The notes: generated by a model not told the origin, from the letters alone. Counted from the stretch's first letter, positions 1 through 9,289 are shown. The stretch: DNA of 59,938 nt from Actinomyces sp. ZJ308 (GCF_011752065.1 NZ_JAAIJY010000021.1:1-59938), one strand, 5' to 3'. Made by a program: numbers and translations.

Positions 1-120
1 CGTCTCGGTGGTCACAGCGACAGGGACACGCCCGGCACCCATCCCGAACCCGGAAGCTAAGCCTGACAGCGCCGATGGTACTGCACCCGCCAGGGTGCGG
101 GAGAGTAGGACACCACCGAG
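1..120 (+). rRNA. rrf: 5S ribosomal RNA
   Basis: The sequence carries the conserved 5S core (CCGAACCCGGAAGCTAAG near 44-61, then CGCCGATGGTACTGCA and GGGAGAGTAGGACACC). The 5' segment CTCGGTGG (4-11) pairs with CCACCGAG (113-120) to form helix I. The exact 5' end may lie at or just before the window edge. The 16S and 23S genes would lie upstream, outside the window. Confidence 0.95.
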
Positions 121-130
121 CACACACATA

Positions 131-179
131 AGACGTCGGGTCGGTTCCCACAACAGATGCGGAAACCGGCCCGACGTCT
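131..179 (+). terminator. rRNA operon terminator hairpin
   Basis: AGACGTCGGG..CGG (131-144) pairs with CCG..CCCGACGTCT (166-179) around a loop of about 20 nt. A pyrimidine/T-rich stretch follows from 180. The position directly after 5S rRNA fits the terminator of an rrn operon. Confidence 0.8.
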
Positions 180-186
180 CTGTTCG

Positions 187-215
187 TTGACTTTTCTCCA
201 GAATGGGGAAGATAT
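187..215 (+). promoter_or_regulatory. Candidate promoter for the TPR-to-Nudix operon
   Basis: TTGACT at 187-192 and AGATAT at 210-215 are 17 bp apart, a good -35 match with a fair -10. It would give a 5' UTR of about 160 nt before the ATG at 383. No other structure is seen in 216-382. Inferred from sequence only. Confidence 0.35.
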
Positions 216-382
216 GTCTCTTCGGTGATGCGGATGCCGAAGCAACGTGATGCCGAGCGCCGCGCGCCACACTCACGTTGCCGGGTCTCGGTACGCCACT
301 GGGCTGCAGTCCAGGTAGGCTCCTCCCAGGCAATCACGGACAGCGAGGGAACTGACGGCAGTCCCGGAGCGAAAGAAGGACC

Positions 383-1780
383 ATGGCGTATCAGGACCGT
401 CGGCACCACTCGGACCACGGTGACTCAGGTAAACGTCGTCGGGACGATGATCGTCACGGCTTCGGTCGACGTAAGCGCTTCGATGGGAGCGACGACTGCC
501 CTCGCGGCGGCCATGACTCAAGGAGAGACGACGAGTCGCACCACGCGCAAGGGCGTTCTCAGCGCCCGCCCCATGACGAGCACGGTTCTCGCGGCGAGCG
601 TCGTCACCGCGACGACTGGCGCCGCGAACGGCGTCATGACGGGGACTCCACTGAGAGGCGGCCCGGCCGCGGTAGCGGGAGACCAGGCCGATTCAATGAC
701 CACTCGGGGCGGAGAGACTCTCGGGACAGGCGGGATGATCGTCGAGGTCGCCCGTCACAGCGCCAACGCATTCCTGAACCCAGTGTTCCCGACGACGTCG
801 AGCCCGGAGACCTCGAGCGGGGCGCCAGGAGCGAGTTAAGGGCCCTGGGACGCAGCAACGCCGAGAACGTCGCCCGTCACTTGGTGATGGCCCAGCGGTT
901 GCTGAACGAAGATCCTCAGGCAGCCTATGAGCACGCTCGTTACGCAGCCTCCCATGCCGGGCGCGTCGCCGTCGTGCGGGAGACCGCAGGTATCTCCGCG
1001 TACCTCGCCGGACACTACAACGAGGCGCTTCGAGAGATCCGCGCCGCCAGGCGACTGTCCGGCCTCGATCTGCACCGGGCCATCGAGGTCGACTGCGAGC
1101 GTGCTCTGGGCCACGCCGACAAGGCCCTCCAAGCCGCCAAGGCGGCCGACCCTCGCCAACTCGACGAGATCGAGCGTGCCGAGCTGGCCATGGTCGTCTC
1201 CGGCATCCGCCATGAGATGGGACAGACCGATCTCGGTCTCATCGTCATTGAGGACGCCATCAGGGCGCGCCCCTCCGACAGCGACACCCTCAGGCGCCTG
1301 CACTCGGTACGCGCCGACCGCCTGGACGAGCTCGGGCGCCACCAGGAGGCCGCAGCCATCCGGGACCGTATCGGCCCCGAGCCGACCGAGGAGGACGAGG
1401 TCGAGGTCTTCGACATCGAGGACGACTACGACTCCGAGGTCCCCGAGCCGCACGAGCAGGACGCCATGGAGGAGCCCGACGCCGAGGCTGACGACGGGGC
1501 GGCGGTGACGGCGTCCCCTGACGCATCGGGTGAGTCCGATGCGGATGGCGCTGCAGACCTCGACCCCGTTGACCAGGACGATGACGCAGACTGGTCGTCG
1601 TCCTTCGCCGAGCGCGTTGAGGCCGAGATGGCCGAGCTGCTCCAGGAGGCGGCCGAGGCTCCCGCGATCCCTTCAACGCATGGGGAGGCCGGGTTGTCAC
1701 CGGCATCTGCCGATGACGCCGCCGACAGCGCAACCACCACGACGACCTCTACCGACGACACCCCCGAGGAGTCCCGATGA
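383..1780 (+). CDS. Tetratricopeptide-repeat protein with R/D/H-rich N-terminus and acidic C-terminus
   Basis: A 465-residue protein in three parts. Residues 1 to about 150 are low-complexity and very rich in Arg, Asp, His and Gly. Residues 150-340 are helical and Ala/Arg/Glu-rich with TPR-like spacing (for example RHLVMAQRLLNEDPQAAYEH and AGISAYLAGHYNEALREIRA). The remaining 120 residues are acidic and Ser/Asp-rich, probably disordered. A TPR protein in the same place, before a HAD phosphatase and tlyA, is known from mycobacteria (Rv1691 neighbourhood). AGAAGGA lies just before the ATG. It overlaps the next gene by 4 bp (ATGA), so they are probably cotranscribed. A scaffold or protein-binding role is inference; no enzymatic motif is visible. 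Confidence 0.85.
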   Translation: MAYQDRRHHSDHGDSGKRRRDDDRHGFGRRKRFDGSDDCPRGGHDSRRDDESHHAQGRSQRPPHDEHGSRGERRHRDDWRRERRHDGDSTERRPGRGSGRPGRFNDHSGRRDSRDRRDDRRGRPSQRQRIPEPSVPDDVEPGDLERGARSELRALGRSNAENVARHLVMAQRLLNEDPQAAYEHARYAASHAGRVAVVRETAGISAYLAGHYNEALREIRAARRLSGLDLHRAIEVDCERALGHADKALQAAKAADPRQLDEIERAELAMVVSGIRHEMGQTDLGLIVIEDAIRARPSDSDTLRRLHSVRADRLDELGRHQEAAAIRDRIGPEPTEEDEVEVFDIEDDYDSEVPEPHEQDAMEEPDAEADDGAAVTASPDASGESDADGAADLDPVDQDDDADWSSSFAERVEAEMAELLQEAAEAPAIPSTHGEAGLSPASADDAADSATTTTTSTDDTPEESR

Positions 1781-2877
1781 CCCAGTCCGCGCAGGCTCCC
1801 TCCGATGCTCCCGCCACCCTCCTGGGCAGCGATGAGCCCTTGTGCACCGCCTACGACGTCGCACTGCTGGACCTCGACGGCGTCTGCTTCGCCGGCGAGG
1901 CGCGGGTGCCCTACGCCGCGGACAACGTCAACGCTGCCCGCGCTGCCGGAATGCACCTGTCCTTCGTCACCAACAACGCCTCGCGTGCGCCTCAGACGGT
2001 TGTGGACAAGCTCGCTGCCAACGACATCGCCGCCGATCCCTCCGAGGTCTTCAGCGCCGCCATGGATGCGGCCGCCATGCTCACCGAGTACGTCGAGCCC
2101 GGCTCCACGGTTCTCGTCGTCGGCGGCGACGGCGTGCGTCAGGCCCTCCTCGACGAGGGCTTCCAGGTGACCGGCAGCGCGCAGGACGAGCCGGCGGCCG
2201 TCGTCCAGGGATGGGACCCGGCAGTCGACTGGGCCCTGCTGTCCGAGGGCGTCTACGCCATCAACGCCGGTGCCCTCCACGTGGCCACCAACCTCGACGC
2301 GACCCTGCCGACAGAGCGGGGCTTCGCCCTGGGCAACGGCAGCCTCGTGGCCGCCGTCGTCAACGCCTCCGGCAAGGAGCCCCTGGCCGGGGGCAAGCCC
2401 TTCCCCGGGATCTACACACGAGCCCTCAAGCGTGCCGGCGGTACCCGGCCACTGGCCGTCGGGGACCGACTCAACACCGATCACGTCGGGGCCCGGGCCG
2501 CCGGGATCCCCGGACTCCACGTTCTCACCGGGGTCTCAGACGCGCGTGATGTCATCACCGCCCCTGCAACCGAGCGCCCCAGCTTCCTTCACACCGACCT
2601 GCGCGGCCTGACCGAGGCGCATCCCACGCCCGAGCGAGTCGTGCAGGAGGGCCAGGAGTGGTGGCGGGTCGGCGGCCGGCGCGCCCGCGTCGTCGACTCC
2701 GTGCTCGAGCTCCAGGACGGGGAATCCCTGACCTCTCAGGACGGCGTCCCGGTGCGCATCGATCTGGACTCCTACCGCGCTCTGGCCGTGGCCGCCTGGG
2801 ACTGGGCCGACGCACAGGAGGCTCGGGGCGAGGCCGCTGCGCTGGACCTTCCCGAGATCGAGGTCGTCGCTTCCTGA
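1777..2877 (+). CDS. HAD-IIA family sugar/glycerol-phosphate phosphatase
   Basis: A 366-residue NagD-like HAD phosphatase. Motif I is DLDGVCF (residues about 32-38) with the nucleophile and acid Asp pair. Motif II is VTNNASRAPQ. The cap region is followed by KPFPGIY and the motif IV region GDRLNTDHVGARAAGIPGL. The mycobacterial gene at this locus (Rv1692) dephosphorylates glycerol 3-phosphate; that substrate is carried over by synteny and is not certain. A C-terminal extension of about 90 residues follows the HAD fold. The start overlaps the previous stop by 4 bp (ATGA), which fixes it by translational coupling. Confidence 0.88.
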   Translation: MTQSAQAPSDAPATLLGSDEPLCTAYDVALLDLDGVCFAGEARVPYAADNVNAARAAGMHLSFVTNNASRAPQTVVDKLAANDIAADPSEVFSAAMDAAAMLTEYVEPGSTVLVVGGDGVRQALLDEGFQVTGSAQDEPAAVVQGWDPAVDWALLSEGVYAINAGALHVATNLDATLPTERGFALGNGSLVAAVVNASGKEPLAGGKPFPGIYTRALKRAGGTRPLAVGDRLNTDHVGARAAGIPGLHVLTGVSDARDVITAPATERPSFLHTDLRGLTEAHPTPERVVQEGQEWWRVGGRRARVVDSVLELQDGESLTSQDGVPVRIDLDSYRALAVAAWDWADAQEARGEAAALDLPEIEVVAS

Positions 2878-2961
2878 GACCGACCGAGGTCGGGAATACT
2901 CTCCAGAAGGGAAAGAGGACGCAGCAGCCGCACACGCGAACGATGTCGAGGTGAGACAGGA

Positions 2962-3216
2962 ATGAGCCGCAAGGACCCGGAAACGGGTACACAGGAGAAG
3001 ACGCCGTCGACGGTGGATCCTGAGCGTCAGCCGGCTCCCAGGCCGCCGGTGCCCGCGCCCCCGCGGGCCGACGCGGCCCTGACGGCGGCCGACGGGCTCA
3101 CCGATCACGCCGACGAGCTCACCGAGATCGAGCGGATGCCCCTGGAGGAGCGGGCCGCTGCACTGTCCACCATTCATGAGGAGCTCGCCTCCGTCCTGCA
3201 CGAGGCGGAAGGCTGA
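2962..3216 (+). CDS. Small hypothetical protein between HAD phosphatase and tlyA
   Basis: 84 residues. The N-terminal half is Pro-rich and charged (RQPAPRPPVPAPPRADA). The C-terminal half is predicted helical (LTEIERMPLEERAAALSTIH). GAGGTGAGACAGG precedes the ATG. The gene lies 85 bp after the phosphatase gene, and its stop comes 1 bp before the tlyA start. A small unassigned ORF at the same syntenic place is known in mycobacteria (Rv1693). The end resembles short helical motifs of partner-binding proteins, but no function can be assigned. Confidence 0.7.
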   Translation: MSRKDPETGTQEKTPSTVDPERQPAPRPPVPAPPRADAALTAADGLTDHADELTEIERMPLEERAAALSTIHEELASVLHEAEG

Positions 3217-3217
3217 C

Positions 3218-4090
3218 ATGGCCCGACTCATCCGCATCGACTCCGAGCTCGTGCGCCGCGGCCTGGCCCGCTCCCGCACCCACGCCGCCACCCTCATCGC
3301 CGACGGCCACGTCACCCTCGACGGCGAGGTGGTCGCCAAGCCCGCCCGTCAGGTCAACCCGGCTCAGGCCATCGAGATCCTCACCCCCGCAGGAGACGAC
3401 TACGTCTCACGCGGCGCCCACAAGCTCGCCGGTGCGCTGGACGCACTGGGCGAGCGCGGCCTGGCGCCTCGTATCGAGGGCCGCCGCTGCCTGGACGCCG
3501 GCGCCTCCACGGGAGGGTTCACCGACGTCCTCCTTCGCCGCGGCGCCGAGCACGTCGTGGCCGTCGACGTCGGCTACGGCCAGCTGGCCTGGTCCCTGCG
3601 CTCCGACCCCCGCGTCACCACCCTGGACCGCACCAACATCCGCACGCTGCAGCCCGACGCCGTCGCCCCCGCCCCCGAGTTGGTGGTGGGTGACCTGTCC
3701 TTCATCTCCCTGACCCTGGTACTCGAGCCGCTGCTGCGCGCCGCGGCCGACGACGCCGACCTTCTCCTCATGGTCAAGCCCCAGTTCGAGGTGGGCAAGG
3801 ACCGGATCGGGCACGGGGGAGTGGTACGCGACCCCGAGCTCCACGTGGAGACGGTGATGACCGTGGCCGAGCGGGCCCACGCCCTGGGGGTGGGAGTCGA
3901 TGCCGTGACCGCCTCCCCGTTGCCCGGACCCGCCGGTAACGTCGAGTACTTCCTGAACATGCACGCCTCCGGCGCCGGGAGCCCCGAGGACCTGCGCGGC
4001 GACGATCTGCGCACCCAGGTCGAGGACGCCGTCGCCGCCGGCCCCGCCGCAGGCGGCTTCCGACGAAGCAGAACAAGGACCCGTTCATGA
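3218..4090 (+). CDS. tlyA: TlyA family 2'-O-methyltransferase (16S/23S rRNA)
   Basis: 290 residues. The N-terminal S4 RNA-binding domain reads RIDSELVRRGLARSRTHAA and DGHVTLDGEVV. A FtsJ-like Rossmann methyltransferase domain follows, with the SAM motif CLDAGASTGGFTDVLL, then VGDLSFISL and VKPQFEVGKD, which supply the expected catalytic Lys/Asp residues. TlyA methylates 16S C1409 and 23S C1920 and sensitises cells to capreomycin (family knowledge). The ATG at 3218 was chosen over an upstream in-frame start at 3176, because the latter would overlap the preceding gene and lies outside the S4 domain. It overlaps nadK by 4 bp (ATGA). Confidence 0.93.
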   Translation: MARLIRIDSELVRRGLARSRTHAATLIADGHVTLDGEVVAKPARQVNPAQAIEILTPAGDDYVSRGAHKLAGALDALGERGLAPRIEGRRCLDAGASTGGFTDVLLRRGAEHVVAVDVGYGQLAWSLRSDPRVTTLDRTNIRTLQPDAVAPAPELVVGDLSFISLTLVLEPLLRAAADDADLLLMVKPQFEVGKDRIGHGGVVRDPELHVETVMTVAERAHALGVGVDAVTASPLPGPAGNVEYFLNMHASGAGSPEDLRGDDLRTQVEDAVAAGPAAGGFRRSRTRTRS

Positions 4091-5151
4091 GCAAGCTGAC
4101 CCCTTCACCCACCACCGCCGAGACAGTCGAATCCGCCTGCTGCCGCTACGAGGCGGATCAGGAGGGAACGGATTCGCCCCACCAGCGGATCTCACGCGTC
4201 ATGCTGCTGCAGCGTGACCTCAACGACAAGCCGGTCCCCGTTCCCAGGCCCAGCGCCGCCCCCACGGCCAGCGCCGTGGCCAGGGCCTCCGCGGCGCTGC
4301 GCGCCCACGGCGTCGAACCCGTCGGACCGGAGTGCACCGACCACGTCGACCTCGTCCTCGTGCTCGGCGGCGACGGTACGATCCTGCGCGCCTTCGAGGC
4401 CGCCCGTGAACGCGACATCCCCCTGGTGGGCATCAACACCGGGCACGTCGGCTTCCTGGCCGAGGCCGACCCCGACGGCATCGAGCAGGTCGTCGCCGAC
4501 CTCGTCGCGGGCCGCTACACCGTCGAGACCCGCACCACCTTGAACGTGGAGGTCGTCTGCCCCGATGGGACGGTCACCCGCGAGTGGGCCCTCAACGAGG
4601 CGGCTCTGGAGAAGCGCGACCGCGCCCGCATGCTCGAGGTCGCCATCGGCGTCGACGGCCAGGCCGTCTCCTCGTTCGGCTGCGACGGCCTCATCATGTC
4701 CACACCCACCGGCTCGACCGCCTACGCCTTCTCCTGCGGCGGCCCCGTCATCTGGCCGGAGGTCGAGGCGCTCCTCCTGGTGCCGGTGGCCGCGCACGCC
4801 CTGTTCACCCGCCCCCTGGTGCTGGGGCCCGACTCGTGCATGGAGGTCGTGGTCCAGCGGGCGGGCTTCGGCGGAGCCGAGATCTGGTGCGACGGCAGGC
4901 GCAGCCTGGACGTACCCGTCGGAGCCCGGATTCGTGTCAGCAGGGCGGATCGTCCGGTGCGACTGGCCCGTTTCAACGAGGCCCCCTTCGCCAGCCGACT
5001 GGTGCGCAAGTTCGACCTCCCCGTGGAGGGCTGGAGGGCCTCCGCCTCCGCCGATGAGAGCTCCTCGGCCTCGGACGACACCGCGGATGAGCCCACGGGC
5101 GATCCGGCCGACGCAGTGGCCCCGCGGGGCTCCTCGGGAGGGGCGGCGTGA
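4087..5151 (+). CDS. nadK: NAD kinase
   Basis: 354 residues. It phosphorylates NAD to NADP with ATP or polyphosphate. Visible motifs are LVLGGDGTILRAFE (GGDG active site), GINTGHVGFLAEADPD, NEAALEK, CDGLIMSTPTGSTAYAFSCGGP and the C-terminal PLVLGP region. The start overlaps the tlyA stop (ATGA) and the end overlaps recN (GTGA). About 38 residues precede the usual start of the fold (RVMLLQRD), and the C-terminus has a Ser/Asp-rich tail of about 40 residues; both are probably disordered. A shorter start at the Met codon at 4201 is possible, but coupling favours 4087. Confidence 0.93.
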   Translation: MSKLTPSPTTAETVESACCRYEADQEGTDSPHQRISRVMLLQRDLNDKPVPVPRPSAAPTASAVARASAALRAHGVEPVGPECTDHVDLVLVLGGDGTILRAFEAARERDIPLVGINTGHVGFLAEADPDGIEQVVADLVAGRYTVETRTTLNVEVVCPDGTVTREWALNEAALEKRDRARMLEVAIGVDGQAVSSFGCDGLIMSTPTGSTAYAFSCGGPVIWPEVEALLLVPVAAHALFTRPLVLGPDSCMEVVVQRAGFGGAEIWCDGRRSLDVPVGARIRVSRADRPVRLARFNEAPFASRLVRKFDLPVEGWRASASADESSSASDDTADEPTGDPADAVAPRGSSGGAA

Positions 5152-7004
5152 TCGAGTCCCTGCACATCGAGGACCTCGGTGTCATCGAGGAGGCCGATCT
5201 GCCCCTCAGTCGCGGCCTGACCGCCCTGACCGGTGAGACCGGTGCCGGCAAGACGATGGTGCTGACCTCGCTGGGACTGCTGCTGGGCCAACGCGCTGAG
5301 ACCACCATCGTGCGCACGGGCGCCGAGCGCAGCCTGGTTGAGGGCGCCTTCCTCGTCGACCCCGACTCGCGCGCCGCCTCCCGTGCCATCGAGGCCGGGG
5401 CGGATCTCGATGATGACCTCCTCCTGGCCTCGCGCACGGTTCCATCCACCGGCCGGTCCCGCGCCTACCTGGGAGGGCGATCGGTTCCGGCGTCGGTGCT
5501 CAGCGAGGTGGGAGGTCGGCTGGTCTCCGTCCACGGCCAGGCCGACCAGCTACGGCTGCGTTCCGCCGCGGCCCAGCGCGCCGCCCTGGACTCACTGGGC
5601 GGTCCCGACCACGCCGCCCTGTGCCGCCGCTACTCCCAGGCCTACCAGGCCCGTCGGCAGGCCGCCCAGGAGCTCCAGGACTGGCAGTCCTCGGCTCAGG
5701 TCCGGGCCGCCGAGGTGGCGCAGCTGCGCACCTGGCTCGAGGCACTGGAGGAGGTCGATCCCCGAAGCGGTGAGGACCGGGACCTGACGGCGGAGGCCGA
5801 ACGGCTCGACCACGCCGAGGACCTGCGCAGAGCCGCCACGGGGGCCCGCACCGCCCTGAGCGGGGAGGAGTCCGCCGCCGGCCAGGAGCCCGACGTCGTC
5901 TCACTCATTGCCCACGCGCACCGCAGTCTGGCTGCCGAGTCCGACCGAGACCCCGCCCTGGCCGAGCTGGCTGCGCGTACCCAGCGCCTGGGCATCGATG
6001 CGGCTGACATCGCCGCAGAGCTGGGCGACTACCTGTCCTCCCTCAGCGCCGACCCGGCCCGTCTCGCCCGGGTCCAGGACCGCCGCGGTGAGCTCGCTCG
6101 TGCCTGCCGGGAGATCGGTGGGCCCCAGGAACAGCTCGACGACGTCGATGCCCTCCTGGCCTGGGGTGAGCGCGCCGCCGCGCGCCTGGCCGAGCTCGAC
6201 GGCCCCCAGGACACTGCTACCGTCCTGGCAGAGCGCCTGACTGCGGCCGATGAGGAGCTGGCCGACGTCGGCAACGAGCTGAGCCGGGCGCGCCACCTGC
6301 TCGCCGAGCACCTGGAGCAGGCCGTCACCGCCGAGCTGGAGGGCCTGGAGATGAGGGGGGCGCGACTCGTCGTCGCGCTGGACCGACTCGATGAGCCCGG
6401 ACCCACCGGCGTTGAGAGCGTTGCCCTCGAGCTCGTCTCCCATCCCGGTGCGCCCGCCCTCCCCCTGGGCAGGGGCGCGTCGGGAGGAGAGCTCTCCCGC
6501 ATCATGCTGGCCCTGGAGGTGGTGCTCGCCGACGCCGCCGCCTCCGCGCGCCCCTCCACCCACACCCGCACCCTCGTCTTCGACGAGATCGACGCCGGTG
6601 TGGGAGGACGCGCCGCCAGGGAGATCGGCCGGCGCCTGGCACGCCTGGCTCGCCACCACCAGGTCATCGTGGTCACTCACCTGGCCCAGGTGGCGGCCTG
6701 GGCCGACACCCACCTCGTGGTGCGCAAGGAGACGGTGAGTCTCCCGCTGACCGACCCGGCGACCGGGCTGGAGCCACCGGCCGGCACGCCCGAGCCCGCG
6801 CTGCGGGAGTCCTCGGAGGAGCGTCAGGAGAATGTGAGAAAGTTCGGGCCGGGGCGCACCCGCACGCAGGTCTTCGTCGTCGAAGGCCAGGAGAGAGAAC
6901 GCGAGCTGGCCCGAATGCTCTCAGGCCACGAGGACTCCCAGGCCGCGGTCCGGCACGCCGCTGAGCTTCTCCAGGAAGCAGTCGTGGGACAATCCGAGCC
7001 GTGA
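5148..7004 (+). CDS. recN: DNA repair protein RecN
   Basis: 618-residue SMC-like ATPase for double-strand break repair. Walker A is TGETGAGKT near residue 30, followed by VSVHGQADQLRLRS. A long charged coiled-coil region spans roughly 150-400. The ABC signature SGGELSRIMLALEVVL is near 445 and the Walker B/D-loop LVFDEIDAGVGG near 475. An H-loop follows (VIVVTHLAQVAAWAD). The start is GTG, overlapping the nadK stop (GTGA); tlyA-nadK-recN synteny is classical in actinobacteria. Close to the usual family length of 550-620. Confidence 0.95.
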   Translation: MIESLHIEDLGVIEEADLPLSRGLTALTGETGAGKTMVLTSLGLLLGQRAETTIVRTGAERSLVEGAFLVDPDSRAASRAIEAGADLDDDLLLASRTVPSTGRSRAYLGGRSVPASVLSEVGGRLVSVHGQADQLRLRSAAAQRAALDSLGGPDHAALCRRYSQAYQARRQAAQELQDWQSSAQVRAAEVAQLRTWLEALEEVDPRSGEDRDLTAEAERLDHAEDLRRAATGARTALSGEESAAGQEPDVVSLIAHAHRSLAAESDRDPALAELAARTQRLGIDAADIAAELGDYLSSLSADPARLARVQDRRGELARACREIGGPQEQLDDVDALLAWGERAAARLAELDGPQDTATVLAERLTAADEELADVGNELSRARHLLAEHLEQAVTAELEGLEMRGARLVVALDRLDEPGPTGVESVALELVSHPGAPALPLGRGASGGELSRIMLALEVVLADAAASARPSTHTRTLVFDEIDAGVGGRAAREIGRRLARLARHHQVIVVTHLAQVAAWADTHLVVRKETVSLPLTDPATGLEPPAGTPEPALRESSEERQENVRKFGPGRTRTQVFVVEGQERERELARMLSGHEDSQAAVRHAAELLQEAVVGQSEP

Positions 7005-8206
7005 GGAATCCCTTCCGCAGAAACTCTGCGTCCGTCTCCGAGCAACCCAGCGGGGTCGTACGTGTCGATGCACGTACCAAGAAGCTCACCAAGCGTCTCC
7101 AGCCCGGTGAGATCGCCATCATCGACCATACCGACATCGACCGGGTGGCTGCTGAGGCTCTGGTCGAGTGCGGCCCCTCCGCGGTCCTCAACGCCTCTCC
7201 ATCGGTCTCCGGGCGTTACCCCAACCTCGGTCCGGGAATCCTCCTCGATGCCGGCATCCCGCTCGTGGACGATCTGGGCCCCGACGTCATGCGCCTGCAC
7301 GACGGTCAGCGCATCGCCGTCGAGGACGGCACCGTGCGCATCGAGGGCAAGGAACAGGTCATCGCCGAGGGCTCGGTCCAGACCAAGCAGACCGTCGCCG
7401 ACGCCATGGAGGAGGCCCAGAAGGGACTGGCCGTCCAGCTGGAGGCCTTCGCCGCCAACACCATGGAGTACATGCGCGGCGAGTGGGACCTGCTTCTCAA
7501 CGGCGTCGGCATGCCCACACTGTCCACGCAGATGAGCGGCAAGCACGTCCTGGTCGTCGTGCGCGGCTACTCCTACAAGGAGGACCTGCAGGCGCTCAAG
7601 CCCTACATCAGGGAGTACAAGCCCGTCATCATCGGCGTCGACGGAGGAGCCGACGCCGTCCTGGAGGCCGGCTTCAAGCCGGCCATGATCGTGGGTGACA
7701 TGGACTCCGTGTCCGACAAGGCCCTCACCTGCGGCGCTGAGATCGTTGTCCACGCCTACCGCGACGGCCGGGCCCCGGGCCTGGCGCACGTCGAGGAGCT
7801 CGGGGTCGATCATCACGTGTTCGCCGCCACCGGTACCAGCGAGGACATCGCCATGCTCATGGCCGACGAGGCCGGCGCCGAGATCATCGTGGCCCTGGGC
7901 ACGCACGCCACCCTGCTGGAGTTCCTCGACAAGGGACGTGCCGGTATGTCCTCGACCTTCCTGACCCGGCTCAAGGTCGGCGGCCGCCTCATTGACGCCA
8001 AGGGCGTCTCCCAGCTCTACCGCACCCGCATCTCGGGATGGTGGCTGCTGCTCCTCGCCCTGTCGGGCACCTTCGCCCTGACCATCGCCCTCATGGCTAC
8101 CCCGGGCGGACAGACCTTCCTGGGACTGTCCGGCGCCGTGTGGGACGACATCGTCAACTTCTTCCGCTCACTGGTGGGCCTGGCCCCGAACACACCCACC
8201 GTCTAA
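7001..8206 (+). CDS. steA: SteA-like envelope/cytokinesis protein
   Basis: 401 residues, homologous to the actinobacterial family at Rv1697 and to SteA of Corynebacterium, which forms a complex with SteB and acts in septal cell-wall processing (established for corynebacteria). A long cytoplasmic region contains the ordered motifs NASPSVSGRYPNLGP, VRGYSYKEDLQALKPYI and IGVDGGADAVLEAGFKP (thiamine pyrophosphokinase-like fold). One C-terminal membrane segment lies near residues 345-367, followed by a short tail. The GTG start overlaps the recN stop by 4 bp. The gene pair steA-steB is intact here. Confidence 0.85.
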   Translation: MRNPFRRNSASVSEQPSGVVRVDARTKKLTKRLQPGEIAIIDHTDIDRVAAEALVECGPSAVLNASPSVSGRYPNLGPGILLDAGIPLVDDLGPDVMRLHDGQRIAVEDGTVRIEGKEQVIAEGSVQTKQTVADAMEEAQKGLAVQLEAFAANTMEYMRGEWDLLLNGVGMPTLSTQMSGKHVLVVVRGYSYKEDLQALKPYIREYKPVIIGVDGGADAVLEAGFKPAMIVGDMDSVSDKALTCGAEIVVHAYRDGRAPGLAHVEELGVDHHVFAATGTSEDIAMLMADEAGAEIIVALGTHATLLEFLDKGRAGMSSTFLTRLKVGGRLIDAKGVSQLYRTRISGWWLLLLALSGTFALTIALMATPGGQTFLGLSGAVWDDIVNFFRSLVGLAPNTPTV

Positions 8207-8263
8207 CGACTCCCGCCCATCTGAGAGGCAGCGCCTCTCACGGTCATCTCCAAGGTCTCAACC

Positions 8264-9193
8264 ATGATCGACTTCCGCTATCACCTGGTATCGCTCATCT
8301 CCGTGTTCCTGGCCCTCGCCGTCGGCGTTGTGCTGGGCGCCGGCCCGCTGCAGAACTCACTGGGTACCGCGCTCAACGACCAGGTCACCGCCCTGCGCGA
8401 GAACCGCAACGCCACCCAGACCAAGCTTGAGCAGACCGAGGCGGCCGTCAACGAGCGCGACTCCTACATCACCCAGGCCGCCAGCAGCCTCCTGCCCGGA
8501 ACCCTGGACTCCAAGAACGTCGCCCTGGTGCTCCTGCCCGAGGCCACGTCCGAGGACGCCGACGCCGTCACCACCCAGCTCAGGACCGCGGGCGCCACCG
8601 TCACCGGCCGAGTCAGCCTGACCACCACCTGGGTGGACCTGTCCCGCGAGAGCTACCGCTCCACCTTCTCCGGCCAGATTCAGGGCAACCTGGGCGGTGC
8701 CGGCTCCAAGGACGCCAACGGCATCCTGGGGGAGGGGCTCGCCAAGGCCCTCACCGGCAATGACGACTCCTCCCGAGCCCTCATGGACCTGCTGTCCGTG
8801 GATACCTCCGGCACGCCCTTCGTCACCGTGGACTCCACGCCCACCGCTCCGGCCGAGATGATCGTCGTCGTCGGGCCTCGGCCCCAGGCGGCCTCCGCCA
8901 AGGGAGCCACGGTCGAGGCCTCACCGGGCCAGGACCCCAAGGCCTGGGCCAAGGCCCTGGCCGGCACGGCCTCACGGGCGACCACGGTCGTGGTCGGGTC
9001 CGCCGACGGTGATGACAATGTCGTCGCCGTCATCCGTTCCGAGGACGCGAAGGTCACCACGGTCGACTCCGTCGGTCAGGTCGCCGCGTCCGTCTCCACG
9101 CCCCTGGCCCTGGCCTCCACCCAGGCGGGCACCGTCGGCCACTACGGCTTCGACAAGGGCGCGGACGCCGTTATGCCGCCAGTGACCAAGTAG
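8264..9193 (+). CDS. steB: SteB/MctB family copper-transporter-like membrane protein
   Basis: 309 residues. It begins MIDFRYHLVSLISVFLALA, a short cytoplasmic start and one membrane segment (about 8-27). A coiled coil follows (about 40-75: QVTALRENRNATQTKLEQTE), then a periplasmic/extracytoplasmic alpha/beta domain. This is the family of mycobacterial MctB (annotated copper transporter, outer membrane) and corynebacterial SteB. Pairing with steA 57 bp upstream favours the division-related SteB role; a copper function is not supported by any visible metal motif. AAGG lies ahead of the ATG. Confidence 0.82.
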   Translation: MIDFRYHLVSLISVFLALAVGVVLGAGPLQNSLGTALNDQVTALRENRNATQTKLEQTEAAVNERDSYITQAASSLLPGTLDSKNVALVLLPEATSEDADAVTTQLRTAGATVTGRVSLTTTWVDLSRESYRSTFSGQIQGNLGGAGSKDANGILGEGLAKALTGNDDSSRALMDLLSVDTSGTPFVTVDSTPTAPAEMIVVVGPRPQAASAKGATVEASPGQDPKAWAKALAGTASRATTVVVGSADGDDNVVAVIRSEDAKVTTVDSVGQVAASVSTPLALASTQAGTVGHYGFDKGADAVMPPVTK

Positions 9194-9277
9194 CCCTCGT
9201 GGCCCCGTGTCATCGTTGGTCCCGGCCGCCCGGTCCCGTTGTGGGCCGCCATCGCCACGATTCATCCGACCCTGCCT

Positions 9278-9283
9278 TAGGCT
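9278..9283 (+). promoter_or_regulatory. Leaderless-type -10 box for the MraY-like gene
   Basis: TAGGCT lies exactly 6 nt (GAGACC) before the ATG at 9290, and there is no Shine-Dalgarno motif. This is the spacing expected for an actinobacterial leaderless transcript. It could start a separate murJ-containing transcript inside the long gene chain. Confidence 0.5.
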
Positions 9284-9289
9284 GAGACC

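Noticed and set aside
8264..9193. Copper transporter function
   Set aside because: The annotation comes from the MctB family name; no Cys/His/Met metal site is visible, and pairing with steA favours a SteB role.
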